Source: Astrothelium macrocarpum
Lineage: Eukaryota; Ascomycota; Dothideomycetes; Trypetheliales; Trypetheliaceae
Assembly (NCBI GenBank): GCA_021030915.1
Contig: JAGEMR010000043.1
Span: forward strand, 124,001 to 188,000
Direction: 5' to 3'
DNA length: 64,000 bases
In this document: in pieces, positions 47,501-59,730 of the stretch
How positions within the stretch are numbered: the stretch's first letter is position 1
How the letters are laid out: each line of letters begins with the position of its first letter
Notes under the pieces: model-generated
The model's input: the letters and a program-made list of their open reading frames with translations, nothing else
What the model was told of the DNA's origin: nothing
The model's database searches: none
Position numbers and translations under genes: made by a program

Positions 47501-48433
47501 ATTGTTTGTATTGGACCAATCCATGCCAGATAAGTTCTGCTGATTACCCTCCAGGCCAAAAGCCTGGCCAAACATGATTTGCTCTGACTGATTGCCCTGT
47601 CCACTAAAAGAGCCCATCTCGTTTTGAGACCCATCAGCTTTTTCTTGCTGTTCGATTTGACCCTGATTGTCGTTACTCGCTCCTGCCTCGTGTTCCTGTT
47701 CGTTCATTGTAGCCGAGTCATCTCCTGGGTGAACCATTTCGTGGTTCGAAGCTCGCTGGCCGATGGAGATCTGCAGGCTAATTAGCTTGGTGCTCAAGAT
47801 CCAGTCAGAGAATCATTACATTGGCAGCATTTTGTGAATCATCAAGGCCGCCGTCAGCCACTGGTAGACGGAGGTTGGCATCCGTCGCCTGTGCAGTAGA
47901 TGTACGCTCATTGCTTGTTTCAGTTGGCATCGATGGTGTTCCAGCCGATGCCAAAGGGCCATTTGTAGAAGGAGTGGAGGATTGAAAAGCCGGTGTGGCT
48001 GGCTTTTGGGCGGAATCCTCCTTTGACTTGTTTCGTTTTTTGAGCTCTGATTTGAGGAAGGCCTTGCAAGTAAGGCGCAAAGACTTTTGAGGTATGCAGT
48101 CTTCTGCTGAAAGAGGTTTGTGGGTGCACACAGGGCACGACTCAGGAAGTGAAGATTGGCCTAGACTGGATTAGCCTATCTACAGATTGGTCAATCGAGT
48201 CAGCTTTTTTGTGCACTCACAATTTTCGCAGATAGATTGGTCGCAGCAAGGAAGTCGAAATGCGTTGATTGCGAGCTTACTGCAACCTGCGCATCGAAGC
48301 TTGATTGGAATTTCTTCCTGGCCGAGAGAGCTTCATCTATAGTCAGCAAGCTCATTCGGTAACAGCTTTCTTTTTTTCTGACGTACCTGGCAAGCTCCAG
48401 CTCGTTGGCTGACAAGGCAGTATTGGCCGCCAT
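44555..48433 (-). CDS. RING-finger protein (RBBP6/Mpe1-type RING) with long RS/RD-rich tail
   Basis: Five exons, 48433-48387, 48330-48221, 48160-47820, 47770-47428 and 47361-44555, encode 1,215 residues. Exons 1-3 assemble a RING finger: EEIPIKLRCAGC, FRLPCCDQSICENC and SSLPESCPVC, then SAEDCIPQKSLRLTCKAFLK. The spacing and the PCC...C..C...LP..CP.C pattern, with a following K.LR helix, resemble the RING of RBBP6/Mpe1, a 3'-end processing factor. The ubiquitin-like DWNN domain and zinc knuckle of that family are absent. Downstream are Gln/Asn/Met/Gly-rich stretches, RGG-like repeats (PRGRGGYGRGFRGGFRGRGR) and a long Arg-Ser/Arg-Asp region typical of nuclear speckle and splicing proteins. The likely role is nuclear ubiquitin ligase or RNA-processing factor (inference). 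Intron 4 carries three tandem copies of a 7-bp unit (TTTATCA on the + strand). The low-complexity C-terminus may be length-variable. Confidence 0.8.
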
Positions 48434-49527
48434 GGTGAGCTTTGAATACGTGCGAAAAGTTGCAGAGAAAAATCAAGGACAGACAGGCAGCATAATGAAG
48501 CAAACGCGCCCTTCTCGATGCATTGAAGAAGAACGAAATGGGGAAAGTAGCAGTCGGAAAGTGACGCGTCTACTTGACGAAAGCGAGGATTGTGAAGAGT
48601 GATTATGTAGCAATCAAGCGGAGATATCTGCGGAGAGCAATTTGATGCAGCTACCTCGAGCACGTGATCTACGGGAAAGCTCCGGCTTCATTCAAAGTTT
48701 GGATTGGTCTCGGCAAAGTCACAGATCTACCGTTCATTTTCTTCATTTGGTCTTTGTAAATTACACAATCAAGATCACACAACATTTTATAGCAAACTCA
48801 AGGGCATTAGTCAACAAGAGCATATTAGACTTCACAACACATTTGGTCTAACGAATTATAAAATCCTTGAAGCCAGAGATCTCATCGAAGCCGAAGGAAA
48901 ACTTGTCAAAGTCATAAAGATAACAGTCCCCAATCATGTAGCACGTACCATCAACATCAAGCCTTGAGACGAATGGGTATAGGGCACCAGGAAAAAGGGC
49001 AACTGAGTCTCTAGCTTGTGCCCGCGGTGGACCTGGTCCCATTTAGCCTTTATCAGTAATGAAGAGGCTTCCACCACAACATCTCTTTTAAACGTTCTTT
49101 ATGCTATGTTCGATAGGCACAGGCAAGTATTGACTTCGATCTTTCTTGGCATTCCACTTAGTAAGGGTCCCATGATCCGAGAAAGACTCCCTATCAAAAC
49201 GTCTGAGCACACCAGCACCATATGTATCATATCATTCCAGGCATGGGCTATCTAGAGTATCAAGAAAAGCTTCAGGAATAGCAGAATAAAACAGTTTGGG
49301 CCACATTTGCTTCCCAAGAGACTCTCAATCGTGCATGTCCTTGAGAAATTGCTCGATATGTCCAGTACTTGCCGAATATGGAGCGAAGCTATTGCCAATA
49401 GCAGAAATCACGCCAGCGTCACAACCTCGAATAATTATATTGAGTCCGACAAACCTCGTTTGCGGTAGAATTTATCTATAATCCTGCTTGTGGCACTGAA
49501 AGACCGGTCATAAATCCGTCCAGTTCT
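48434..49527. other. Intergenic region, nothing recognised
   Basis: About 1.1 kb between the RING gene start and the HET gene stop. An 87-codon plus-strand frame at 48704-48967 has no domain or upstream support. No gene is claimed. Confidence 0.4.
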
Positions 49528-52279
49528 CTACACGATATTGTACATGGTGAAAGGGAATGAGCGGATCTTCCACATTCCGCGAACCATACTTAACGTTCTG
49601 ACCGTCTCTGGCTCGTACGGCTTCTTTTTTTCCATCCGCTCGGATATGTGAGCTGCATCATCCACCTCCACTACCCATGAAACGCTCATGCTTCGCAGCT
49701 CGGGCAACGGGAGACTCTCTAATGGCCGAGTGAACGGTGTGAGCACAAATACGTGGCCGCCGACATCTCCGTCTACGTCGAAGACTGCACGTGGGGCTGT
49801 CAAGGAATCGCCGCTCTGCTCCTCAAGATAGAACGCTCTTTGGAACTCCTCAGCGACCTCCTCTGGTGCCATAAGCCTGTCGTCGATATTTGCACTGCGT
49901 TTCTTTTTCTTTGTACGTACAATGCTTCCATCGTCGACAGCATTTTGCGCTATGCCGGTCAACATGCTCTCATAGAACAGTCTTTTTCCCAGCGTGTCTC
50001 GAAATTGGGGTTGATTATGTTTGATCCTGTGTTTCAATTTCGGCGGAGTCTTCATCTTAGGATCCACCACTGGCCGTCCGATCCAAAGTCCACCTTGGGT
50101 GATTGCCCTGTCAATGAGCCAAGAATGGTAGATCTCTCCTTTAGGGGAATACTCCAGGTCGAACATGCCAGCTCGGTTCTCCAGTCTGATATGCTCTGGG
50201 AACTCTGCTACCGATTCTGGGAAAGGCGAGTTTAATTTGTCTATGACGTTATTGCTGTACCTGCCACCATTCCAACCTGTGTTCAATACCGAATGCCAAA
50301 TGGCATCAGCGGTCTCAATCCGGTCTTTCAACCGAAGCTCCAAGAGTATCTCGAATAGTATATGTGTGATTGCAAGCCTGAGCCTTTTCCGCTTTGCCTC
50401 ATTAGAGGCTACCTTGTGTTTCTCACCACCGGGGATGAAGAGACTACGATCCATTTCAGGGATGCCTTCGGCCTTCAATCGCATCCACGACTCTGAGTAC
50501 TGTCCCTGGATCCTGGCAAGATCAATAAATTCATCAAGTTTCCACAGAGATGCGGGAAATGTGAAGCCTTTTTGTGACAACTTATATGACGCGGGGTTGC
50601 TACGGGTGCTGACAAGGCCCGAGGGATTGAGGTTGGTGGAATTGATTTGTGATAATTGCGGGACGCGTATTGAGACCCAAGAGAAGTCGCTATCCAACTT
50701 ACGCCGTTTTGGCCGTGACCGCTCGACCTTGGCGGTAGGCGTTTGATAGATTTCAGGCACCAGCAATGAGAAATCGCCATTGATTATCGAAAGTACGAGT
50801 ATGCAAGTACCCAACTGCAGATCTGTTTTCTCAAGCTCGTTGACATCGAGCCTTGTGTGGTAATCGCAAAGATTAGCTATGATAGCCAATCTATCAGCCA
50901 CGAGGCTGTTGCTCCTATGTCGTAGGAATCTGACTGCTACCGCAGCATTACACAGATTTCTTGGTCTTTGATAGATCCAGGTCCAGGCCCAGCCAGACAT
51001 GTCTGGTTTTGGTGGATTTGGGCTGAACTGCTGAATGCGATTCGCAATATCCTTCATACTTGCCACCAAACGTTGAGGTCTCGAGTTGATGTAGTTGTTG
51101 AGAATGTCTCGACACATCCAGAGACAGACATCCATTGCTTGGAGTCTGATGGCAATTTCTGTCACCGATAGGTCATGGCAGATCAAGCGCCATCCCGATG
51201 TCGAAATGTCTTTTCCTTTGGGGAACAAAAGAACCATCTGTCCGCTCGACGCGAGAGCTTCTTGGAAAATCCATGCCCGGGAACACCAACGATCGTCCAA
51301 AACAGTCCTAACTGCTTGTTCCAGCGTAATTAGGCTCCGCGATGTATTTTCCAGCGGTTGCCGTGGTGCAGGGCCTCGTCTTTGGTTGTCAGGGTCGCCT
51401 ATCTCATACATGAATGAGAGAGCCTCAATGTGACGTTGATAGTCAAAAGCTGAACGGAATAGTCCGATGGATACATGAGCCTGCAGATAGACCATGTCCA
51501 TCGCTTGAATGCCTAGCTCCTTCTCGTGAGGATCATTCTGATCAATACATTCCTTCAGAGCTATGAGACGACTGGTTTGAGCTGCTTGGACAATGGTCTT
51601 GCCTACTTACTTGATCGACCCAGATCATACGAATACCGTTCTGCCTTGCGAAGTCGACAGCCCGATCGATGATATCCCTGGGAGCGCGAAGAGGTCGAAT
51701 GCTTCCATCTTTTTGGATTACTGTATAACGACTTTGGGGATTCTTTTGTGGCTTAGACTGTCCATGATTTGAAGAGGGCCAGCAGTAGGATACTGCGACA
51801 AAATGCCTACAGCGAGCCAAATGAGATTGATCGTTCCCACTCCGAAGCTGACGAATGCGAAATCGAGTGACTTTTCCTTGATTGGGAAACATTGGCACAT
51901 GCAAACAATGCTTGCAAGATGAGGTTTTGACATGGACGCATGGATTATCGTATTGCTTCTCTGACTGTAAATACTCCTTTCTCCTCTCCTTGTCGTTGCC
52001 ATGCAAGTGGTTCGCACAAACGTGGCCAGGTACTTGTGGTATTCGAAATTCGCATTGATAGCATTGGCCCGGAGCAGAGAATCTAGCATCATCGGGGAGT
52101 CTTCGTGCTCGTTTGCCAAGAACTTGAATGTCATCGCCATCAAAGGTGAGAAAGTGTAATTGCTGGACCCACTTCGCTGCATGTGCTCTGTTGGTCTTGA
52201 ACTTCAAGATGGAATCAGCATTCGTCGACAACCGGAAAGCTCCTCCATCTGACGAAGCAATTTCCAGATCATCTCTCAT
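49528..52279 (-). CDS. HET-domain (heterokaryon incompatibility) protein
   Basis: HET domains trigger cell death in fungal non-self recognition and are distantly related to TIR domains. Exons 52279-51611 and 51552-49528 encode 897 residues; the intron (GTAAGT...TCTGAAG) falls inside the domain. The three HET blocks are present: HFVAVSYCWP (about residue 160), IRMIWVDQECIDQNDPHEKE spanning the splice junction (about 215-235), and WCSRAWIFQEALAS (about 300). Before the domain is a Cys/His-containing segment (GQCYQC, then VCANHLHG, then CKHC) that might bind metal. The remaining 550 or so residues have no recognised domain. No frameshift or internal stop is seen. The start is the first ATG of the frame. 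Confidence 0.85.
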
Positions 52280-53198
52280 TTTGCTAGATGAACGGGGATG
52301 TCTAACGGGGGAAGGTGCAGGAGATAGCCTCCTACCACGGTGCTTTACCTGGTTCTTGTATCAAAGAATTGGAGTGGTGACTCCAACGTCAGACGCTAGA
52401 GCATAGCTAAGCGATGGCGAGTTTTGGAGAGCGTGGAATAGCAAGCTGTAGCCTTGAAATTATGGCAAAATGGATCTCGGCCCCCATTTCTTCGGAGGGG
52501 CCGTTCGCGTTTGCCTGATGGCTTGATCATACTAGGCATTTTTGTTGGTGCTCCATGGCACCGCCACTGGATCACCATAGCTGGACCGTAGACTATTGTT
52601 GGAGTACGTCCGTAGACGTCTTGATAGACACGAGAGGAGAATAGCTGTCAGGCTGTCTACATGAGAAATGAGACCAACAGCGACGCGTATCTCCGCCACG
52701 CGGAAGCTGTGTCCGTTTATGCATATCTTTCGCTAGCGCGAGATTGTCTTGACGAGGCTCAATTTGAGGGGCTTGGGCGCAAGGAACTCCACGTTATCGT
52801 ACCCTTCTCATCTTTTGATTTGCATTGCGATCATCCAAAGCGTTGCTGGTTCCTTTTTGGAAGCGATGTCCACTTCCGTCCCGTAACCGCGGGTATTTCG
52901 TTGTCTTGATGGGAACGTGAAACTATTCGCGGTGCCGTCTTACATAGGAGGCTGAAACAGCCTAGGCGCCCTGCAGGTACCCAGCCATCGAAGGATTCTA
53001 GGTAACCATCTTGATAGATCAATCTTGCTAGTAGTGCTGTACGTCTGATGATTGATAAGCAAGCAAGCTCTCTCGAAATGGAGCAAAACAAATCATTTTG
53101 GATCTGCTACAGTATCTGGCATCGTATGTCGTGGTTGCGTCAGCCTGGGCCCCTTTTATCTTGCGTTCGCAGAACATTGAGACCCTATCGTCATCATC
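52280..53198. other. Divergent intergenic region between the HET and AAA+ genes
   Basis: About 0.92 kb containing both promoters. An 82-codon plus-strand ORF at 52661-52909 (ATG start, MRNETNSDAYLRHAEAVSVY) has no recognised domain and no ATG context to distinguish it from noise; it is possible but not claimed. Confidence 0.35.
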
Positions 53199-55503
53199 AT
53201 GGCAGCCAGATCTGTATGTTGTTTTTGGCATTTCATTGATAGAGACCATCTCCACTGACAACGTGTGTAGACACACACGAAGTCCAAAAGCCACAAAAGA
53301 CAGGTGGAACCGGATTCAAATCTAGATAAACCATCAAAGCGCAGGCAAACGCACGCCAAAGGGTTCGACATCAAAGTTGTAGAGAAAGGCGATGAGAACG
53401 AGCGACCTGCAAGGTATGGAGATAGTAGTGAGCCTGGAATGCGTGTTGAGCCAAAGAGTCTCTATCGCGAACATCCAACGCATCCATGGGATGATTGGGC
53501 TCCAGAAGCATCCAGAGTCAATTCCGAAGACTCTCCGGAATCGGCAAAATACGCGCTCATCGTGCGCCGCGAGAAAAGCAGCTCAGACATCGGAAACTTA
53601 ATCATTCATTCCATCACGGTGCAGAGTCCTCACATACGGAGCTTTCTGGACAAGGTCTTTTCTGGGTACAGGGGTCTCTCAACGAAGCTGAAGACTCCAA
53701 CTTTCAAGCAGCCATTTTGGGAGTTCTTCTACAAATGGCCACAGTTCGAAGAAATCGCTAGCCACGAAACGGACGCTGTGAAGTCTCGACACATCAAACT
53801 CATCCGGGATACCATCGAGCCGGAGATCAAGCCGTGGCTTGAGCGCAAGGCGGATCTTCTGGACAGCGATCTAGTGACTTTTGATTACCTCTGGGCCTTC
53901 TTTGAACCAGACACAGAGATTTACGCCAAGATTGACAATCAGGATCGCCTTTTCCAGTTGGAAGAGGCCGAATATATCGCGCCTCAGGATGAACCTCCTT
54001 TCTTTAAGCTATACTGCAGATACATTGATTACGACGGATTGGAGCTTGGGCTTGACTCAACATCCTTGAAAATCAAGTTTTTTAAGGGCGTCAGACCGGC
54101 GAAGGACCTACCAGTCCTCCCCAGCCGGCTCCATCCGCACCTTGATGAGCTCTGCAAACGGCTAAGCGAGCGGGGAAAGAAGTTTCTTCAGCTCCAAGGA
54201 CCAGACTACAAATCTTACAATGGGTTTTACCTTGAGCTTCCATCTTACTTTGGAGAAGTCAACAAGCAACATGTGAGTTAAGGACCTATATGAGCAACGT
54301 CTACTAACATCCGCAAAGCTCGAAAACAGTCGGGTCATGATTGACGCCAAGATATTCTACCGTTATAATTCTGGCATGACTCCGGAACTTTCTCCCTTAA
54401 GTGGTCTGGCTCAGGATCTGGCCCTACAAAGCGAGATTGAGACACCATGGTTCGCGCCAGCAGAAGATGATCGACATGAGCTACAAGCTATGCTGCAGAT
54501 GCTAGCGGAATCTAGGGGAAGGCGGAGAAAGACGAAAATTGACAGATCGAGCTTGTCCGGTTCTCATGCTAGTGGAGCTCAGCACATCAACATCCGTGGA
54601 GATCAACTGCGGTTGTGCTCTCCCACGGTCAGAGGTTTCGATCTCAAGTTTAAGCAATGGGGTAGGTCGAGATCTGGATTCAGATATCAGGAGCTTCTTT
54701 GAGCTGACGCAACCACAGCGACATTCTATGTGGACTGCATCAAGGATATCGAATTTGATACAGATGCTTTCAAAGCCCTCGTCCTACCACAAGACCAGAA
54801 GAAGCTTGTCGAATCGTTCGTTTTAAGCCAGCTTGCACAACAAGACGGCTTCGACGATATCATCCGAGGCAAAGGCCAGGGGATCATCATGCTTCTACAT
54901 GGAGAGCCTGGCTTGGGGAAAACACTAACCGCAGAATCCATTGCGGAGAAGATGAGGCGACCTCTCTACTCTGTCGGCGCGGGAGAGCTGGGCTCGGACC
55001 CACGGCAAGTAGAAAACAAACTTCAGCGAGTGCTCGAGTTGTCAGCGAGATGGAAAGCCGTCCTCTTGCTCGACGAATGCGATGTGTTCTTGGAGGCAAG
55101 GACACGATCCGACATCTACCGGAACGAATTGGTCTCCATATTCTTGAGACTCCTAGAGTATTATAAGGGCATAATGTTTCTTACAACCAACCGCGTTTCT
55201 TCCCTAGATCCAGCATTCGAGTCCAGGATCCATCTCACAATCAAGTATCCCAAGCTTGAATGTGGCGCCCGAAGAAGTATCTGGAGTACCTTCATGGGAA
55301 AGCATGAGAACCATCTCAAGGAGGAAGACTTTAATGTCCTGGCGAAAAGGGAACTCAACGGTCGTGACATCAAGAATATCATCAAATCAGCTAGCTTGCT
55401 TGCTACTCTTGACAAGGAACCCTTGAAGATCGACCATGTTAATACAGTATTGGGGGCGAAAGATCTGAATCGAAAGGAGACGGAAATGGCAAACGGAACG
55501 TAA
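53199..55503 (+). CDS. AAA+ ATPase with DUF7025-like N-terminal region
   Basis: Four exons, 53199-53213, 53271-54272, 54319-54661 and 54719-55503, encode 714 residues. Exon 1 (MAARS) is only 15 nt; it is inferred because a canonical GTATGT donor at 53214 and a GTGTAG acceptor at 53270 give a continuous frame, whereas the main frame has no good ATG. The N-terminal half (FWEFFYKWPQFEEIA, LVTFDYLWAFFEPDTEIYAK, FKLYCRYIDYDG) matches the fungal family usually found fused to a single AAA module. The ATPase has Walker A GEPGLGKT, Walker B LLLDECDVFLEAR, sensor-like MFLTTNRVSSLDPAFESRIH and a C-terminal helical lid. Such proteins resemble BCS1-like or meiotic-type AAA enzymes, and their function in fungi is largely unknown. 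The pairing with a divergent HET gene is notable. Confidence 0.85.
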
Positions 55504-57258
55504 ATGACATGAGTGAATTGATAGGGCAAGCCGTAAGCTTGTAGCATTCAACGAACTTTCATCATAGACATACAATCATAACCTAACAAACTCTCATATA
55601 ACGATTTACGTAGAAACCACAATCCCCATGGCATGAATCCTCAGAGCCTGCATCTCATTGTTCGCATCCTGAAACAAAAGCCGCAGATCCCCCAATCCTC
55701 GTACTTGCCAACGCCAATTCAATCATTTAAGATGCGGAGATCAAGCTTGGAACGGTAGTTTGCAGATCTTTATGTATGCGTCTTTTTTTTCCCTTTTGCT
55801 ATTTTTACTGAAACTTGCTTGAGCGAAAGCACAGCAAACAAAATCCAGCATCAGGAGCATTGAAGTAAGTATCACGTCTCTTTGGCCCAGGCCAGTTCAA
55901 ACATAGCTCAGGTGTGGCGTAAAATCACACCGCCATAGTTCAGAGTTGCTTACAAATCACTGATGTCTGAAAGTGGAAAAGAAAATGTTTGAACCAAGTA
56001 GTACATGTGGATCTTCCTGTTTCCAACAAAAGTTTCGAATATCTTTTCCATCTCCATTTTTGACTAGACTGGAAAGAGCTCATAACAGGAACCAAGAAGC
56101 ATATCCGTAGAGATGAAGACTCTAATTAGAGAAGATGCTCGAGAAGTAGTAATGGCCTTGTTCTAAGGGATTCGCAGTGTTCGGATTGCACTACACATCT
56201 TGGACCAGATTTAATCGGCCTCGCGTTTATTGGCCTGCCTCTGGCCTACCTCTAGCTTGCTCGACCTAGCTTCGTCGTTATGGCGTGTGAGGTGACATGA
56301 TATTCAATGAATCTCTGATTCGTTATGATGGCTGCTACCTAATTTAACGCAGTTGGAACGACTAAAATCAGGATCGCACTACGTCGTGTACGGACACGTT
56401 GTGCACACTCGAAATTCGCTCTGTACAAACACTTTGAGGTTGAATTACGATTTTAACACAAAAAAACAAGCTCCATGAATTGGTATCTTACCTGAACTTG
56501 TCGCGTCAAATAGAGCGACAATTGCGAGATTCGCCTGTTGCTCCGGAGAGCTATATTTAGTTGCTTTGTCAAATACTTGAAACTCTCCACAAGTTCGTTG
56601 GTGATAGCGAGAAAAAGAGAAAAGGGAAGTTGATAGACGGGTTCTCTACACAAGTGACCGTTCTATACTCGACATACTTTGACATCCGTAATTGAAGCTA
56701 ACAGAAGACGACATTATGGTCCGAGTCGTGGCGGATCCCTGTTGGTTACTGTGCTAAACGATGGCAAAGGCATTCCCAACCGGATACCTTCACAGAAGGC
56801 GGATTTTAAGCAAATCTAGATGGCATTCGACAGCGAACAAAACATCAGTCGTGATGTCATCCCCTACGCCAACAAGATTGGCCCAAATAGAAAAGTTGAA
56901 CAGCAGTGCTAGGCTACGTTACGGCTTTGATAGTTTAATATCATTTGAGCCAAGTATGTGGTTCTACAGGTGCGCGCAACGCGGCTTACAGCAGATACTC
57001 ACGCATATAACCAATTACCGCAAGCCACCAACCAAATTTGATATAGTACCAAAACAGCGAGTAGGCGCCACGTCTTGGTAGCATTGACTGATAGCCAAGC
57101 CGCCGTAGCTGAGCAGTATGTCACAGCAACAGCCTATAGCACAATAAATGTCCACTATTCAAGGTCGAAAAAATCAACAAACTTGACAGACGTCGGCATT
57201 AGAGCAGCTCAAGAGGATTCATTTTGTCGACGGAACGTGACAGGCGCCGGCATTGCAA
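55504..57258. other. Gene-poor region, nothing recognised
   Basis: About 1.75 kb between convergent AAA+ and P450 genes. A 106-codon plus-strand ORF at 56761-57081 (ATG start, MAKAFPTGYLHRRRILSKSR) and a 66-codon minus-strand ORF at 56453-56653 carry no recognised domain. No gene is claimed. Confidence 0.4.
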
Positions 57259-58999
57259 TTAAGATTGCACACGGATGCTGAGACCCTTGGCATCCTTGCT
57301 TCGAAGAGGAAGGAAGCCATCGGCGGCCAGTACCACTTCATATTCCTCTGGCGTAATCAACTCGAGTACGCCCTCGTCCCTCTCAGAACGAACGCCCCGG
57401 TCCATGTCGTGTTCACCAGACCCTGACGAGCCGAAATGCCGGAAAATCATGGACAAACAGAGATACATCTCGGCATATGCTAGATTGATCCCTAAGCACT
57501 GCCGGCTCCCTTTGGAGAATGCTACAAGGTATTTTTCTAGACCCGGGTTGCCAATCCACCGTTCTGGTTTAAATGCGTACGAGTCCGGGAAAATCGACTC
57601 GTCGTGATGGATATGAACGCTGGTCATCCCAACAGGGACATTTCTTGGGATCGTCCATGTCTTGCCTGAGGGCTCGGTGTAGACCATGGGTTTGTCGGGC
57701 GAGATGCGTTGAAGGCGCGACGGAACACCATAGCTGAGACGCAACGCTTCCTGGATGACTGCGCTGAGATATGGCAATTCCTCGAGCCTTGGGAGCGAGA
57801 CCCAAATATTGGGTTCAGGAAGCTGGCTATCAAACTCGTTTTTCAACTTCGTAAGGATTTCCGGCCGGCAGAGCAAGTAGTATATAGCAACGGCAAGCGC
57901 CCATGAAGTAGTCAGAGTGCCGGCACCTACGACCATAAGGGCCTCTTCCTGTAGCCGAGGCACAGTCTTTTCAGAATCAGGGAGATTACTTCGAAGGATC
58001 TCATGAAAGAGCGTCGGATGGGCCGACTCGACATATTCAGGCAATGGCGAACTCTTTAATCGAATGATGATGCTTCCGACTTGCTACATGCTTGTGAGTG
58101 ATCTTCTATAGCGATAAGCGCAGCAGTGGCATACCCTGCGAATGCGGTGGACCAATGCCATGCTGGTTGACAGCTTGGCCTGAGCCCACTCTGGTAGCGC
58201 TTCCATAACATGAAACACGAATATCATGTGTTTCAAGAGAGCGCCATTTTTACCAGCTTCCACAACGGCATCGTGATACTCCGGGCCCCAATCCTCGCGG
58301 TTTAAGCGGCGCTCTGACTCGCCGTAGGAATATTCAACCACAACATCTAGATTTCGTAAGAAGGAGCTTTTCACGGGTCCCAAATATTGGCATACCGTTC
58401 GTAAAGGCAGCCAGAGCATATTCCAGAGCAATCGGCTTTCCTGAGGCCCTAGATTCTCGCATGCGATTGAGGAGCTGCTCAAGGCGCTCATCCAATAGTG
58501 GCTGCAGCCTCCTCACACTAGCCATGGAGAAGAAACGATTAAGAGCTGCTCGGCGCTGCTTGTGCTGATCGTGGCCCGTGGTTGCGAACATAGATCTGGG
58601 CGTGCCAAGCTGCTTGGTGAACCAACCCCACTTGTCACGTTTTTCGCCGCTGGCGCTTGAGGCGTAGAGGATATTATAGTAGGACGGGTCGTTGATGTGT
58701 AGCTCGTACGGATTGATGCGAATTATCGGTCCGTACTTGTCGTGCAACTTCTTAATATGAAAGGTGTACTGCCCTGTGAGCACTACATCGTAGTAGAACT
58801 CGTACCTAGAACTCCGTCAGAACCTTCGTCACAGCGTCGCGTCCCCACTTACGCACCACAAAGTCAAGGCAGCGAGTTTAGGACCAGGGAATTCAGCAAC
58901 GGGAGCAAAGTATAGTCGATAGACAGCAAGCGTGGGAACATAGATGACACCGAGCCAGAACGCCCAAATGAAGAGCGTGTCAATCGAAATTGGTAACAT
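57259..58999 (-). CDS. Cytochrome P450 monooxygenase (trichodiene oxygenase-like)
   Basis: This is a microsomal class II P450, which would hydroxylate a lipophilic secondary metabolite or xenobiotic. Four exons, 58999-58857, 58805-58396, 58346-58135 and 58083-57259, give 529 residues; all introns are GT-AG and 49-51 nt. ATG 58999 gives an ER anchor (DTLFIWAFWLGVIYVPTLAV) and then the proline-rich hinge FPGPKLAALT. The I-helix reads VVGAGTLTTSW, the ExxR helix EALRLS, PERW is FKPERW, and the haem loop is FSKGSRQCLG with the ligand Cys. The substrate-side segment TTGHDQHKQRRAALNRFFS is typical of fungal trichodiene-oxygenase-like P450s. No terpene cyclase or polyketide synthase is visible nearby, so the gene appears to stand alone. 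No damage is seen. Confidence 0.92.
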
Positions 59000-59443
59000 G
59001 CTGGGTAGTGATGTTGCGTCGGACAACGTTCAGTCTCGATATTTTTGATCGCTTTCATCCCACAAGCACTCGAGCGCCAGCAAATAGATGGATCGAGGAA
59101 GTTACAGCTCGTCCATGGCGTCTGCGCCGCGCAGCGGACACGTCCAGATCATGAACAGGAATGGCTTCGCCTGCAGAATGCTCGTCCGCTGACAGCGCTG
59201 CTATATGTTTATTCGCCAACGACCAAGCGTGCGGCAACCCCTATGTAGGTAAGTGACAGACGATCAATCTAAAAAGATAACAAGCAGGTTTACAAATGGA
59301 CGCCACCAAAGAAGGACGCCAAGTCCCCACGACGTCACGTGCTGACATTGCCCCAATAGGTTGCATCGTTCGAGACCGTAATCCCTTCAACATTTGATCG
59401 CCGAGCTGATGTGGTCCGGATCCTTTCCAGGTTATAGCTGAGC
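59000..59443. promoter_or_regulatory. P450 upstream region
   Basis: This stretch between the P450 start codon and the foldback element should hold the P450 promoter. No specific motif is recognised. Short ORFs on both strands (59045-59248 and 59055-59237) overlap each other and are not supported. Confidence 0.35.
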
Positions 59444-59730
59444 TGACCTCTCCACTAGCTGATTCTACCTCTCGAAATCCAGAGCTGCTCCGACCTCTTA
59501 TCTCAAGAGGTCAGATAGCACATCTGACCTCTCATTTTATCTCTCAAAATCTTAGAACATATCCTTAATATGTTTTAAATGTATTCTTATTATCTTTCAA
59601 GTATATTCGATGAACTTAGAGATTGAATGAGAGGTCAGGTAAGTGAGTTGAGAGGTCACTTAGAGAGAATTTTTGAGGGGTTTAGGTCGCATCAAGTTTT
59701 GAGCGGTCACATCAGCTAACCGAGAGGTCT
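59444..59730. mobile_element. Foldback (MITE-like) element with GACCTCTC arms
   Basis: The left end begins GACCTCTC..TAGCTGAT and the right end, read on the minus strand, begins the same way; over the first 34 nt about 24 positions match. Further in, CTGACCTCTCATT (59524-59536) is matched exactly by its complement AATGAGAGGTCAG (59626-59638). The arms meet in an AT-rich centre near 59580. GACCTCT or its complement occurs about seven times within 290 bp. No coding capacity is present and no clear target-site duplication was found. This fits a non-autonomous foldback or miniature inverted-repeat element. Confidence 0.6.
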
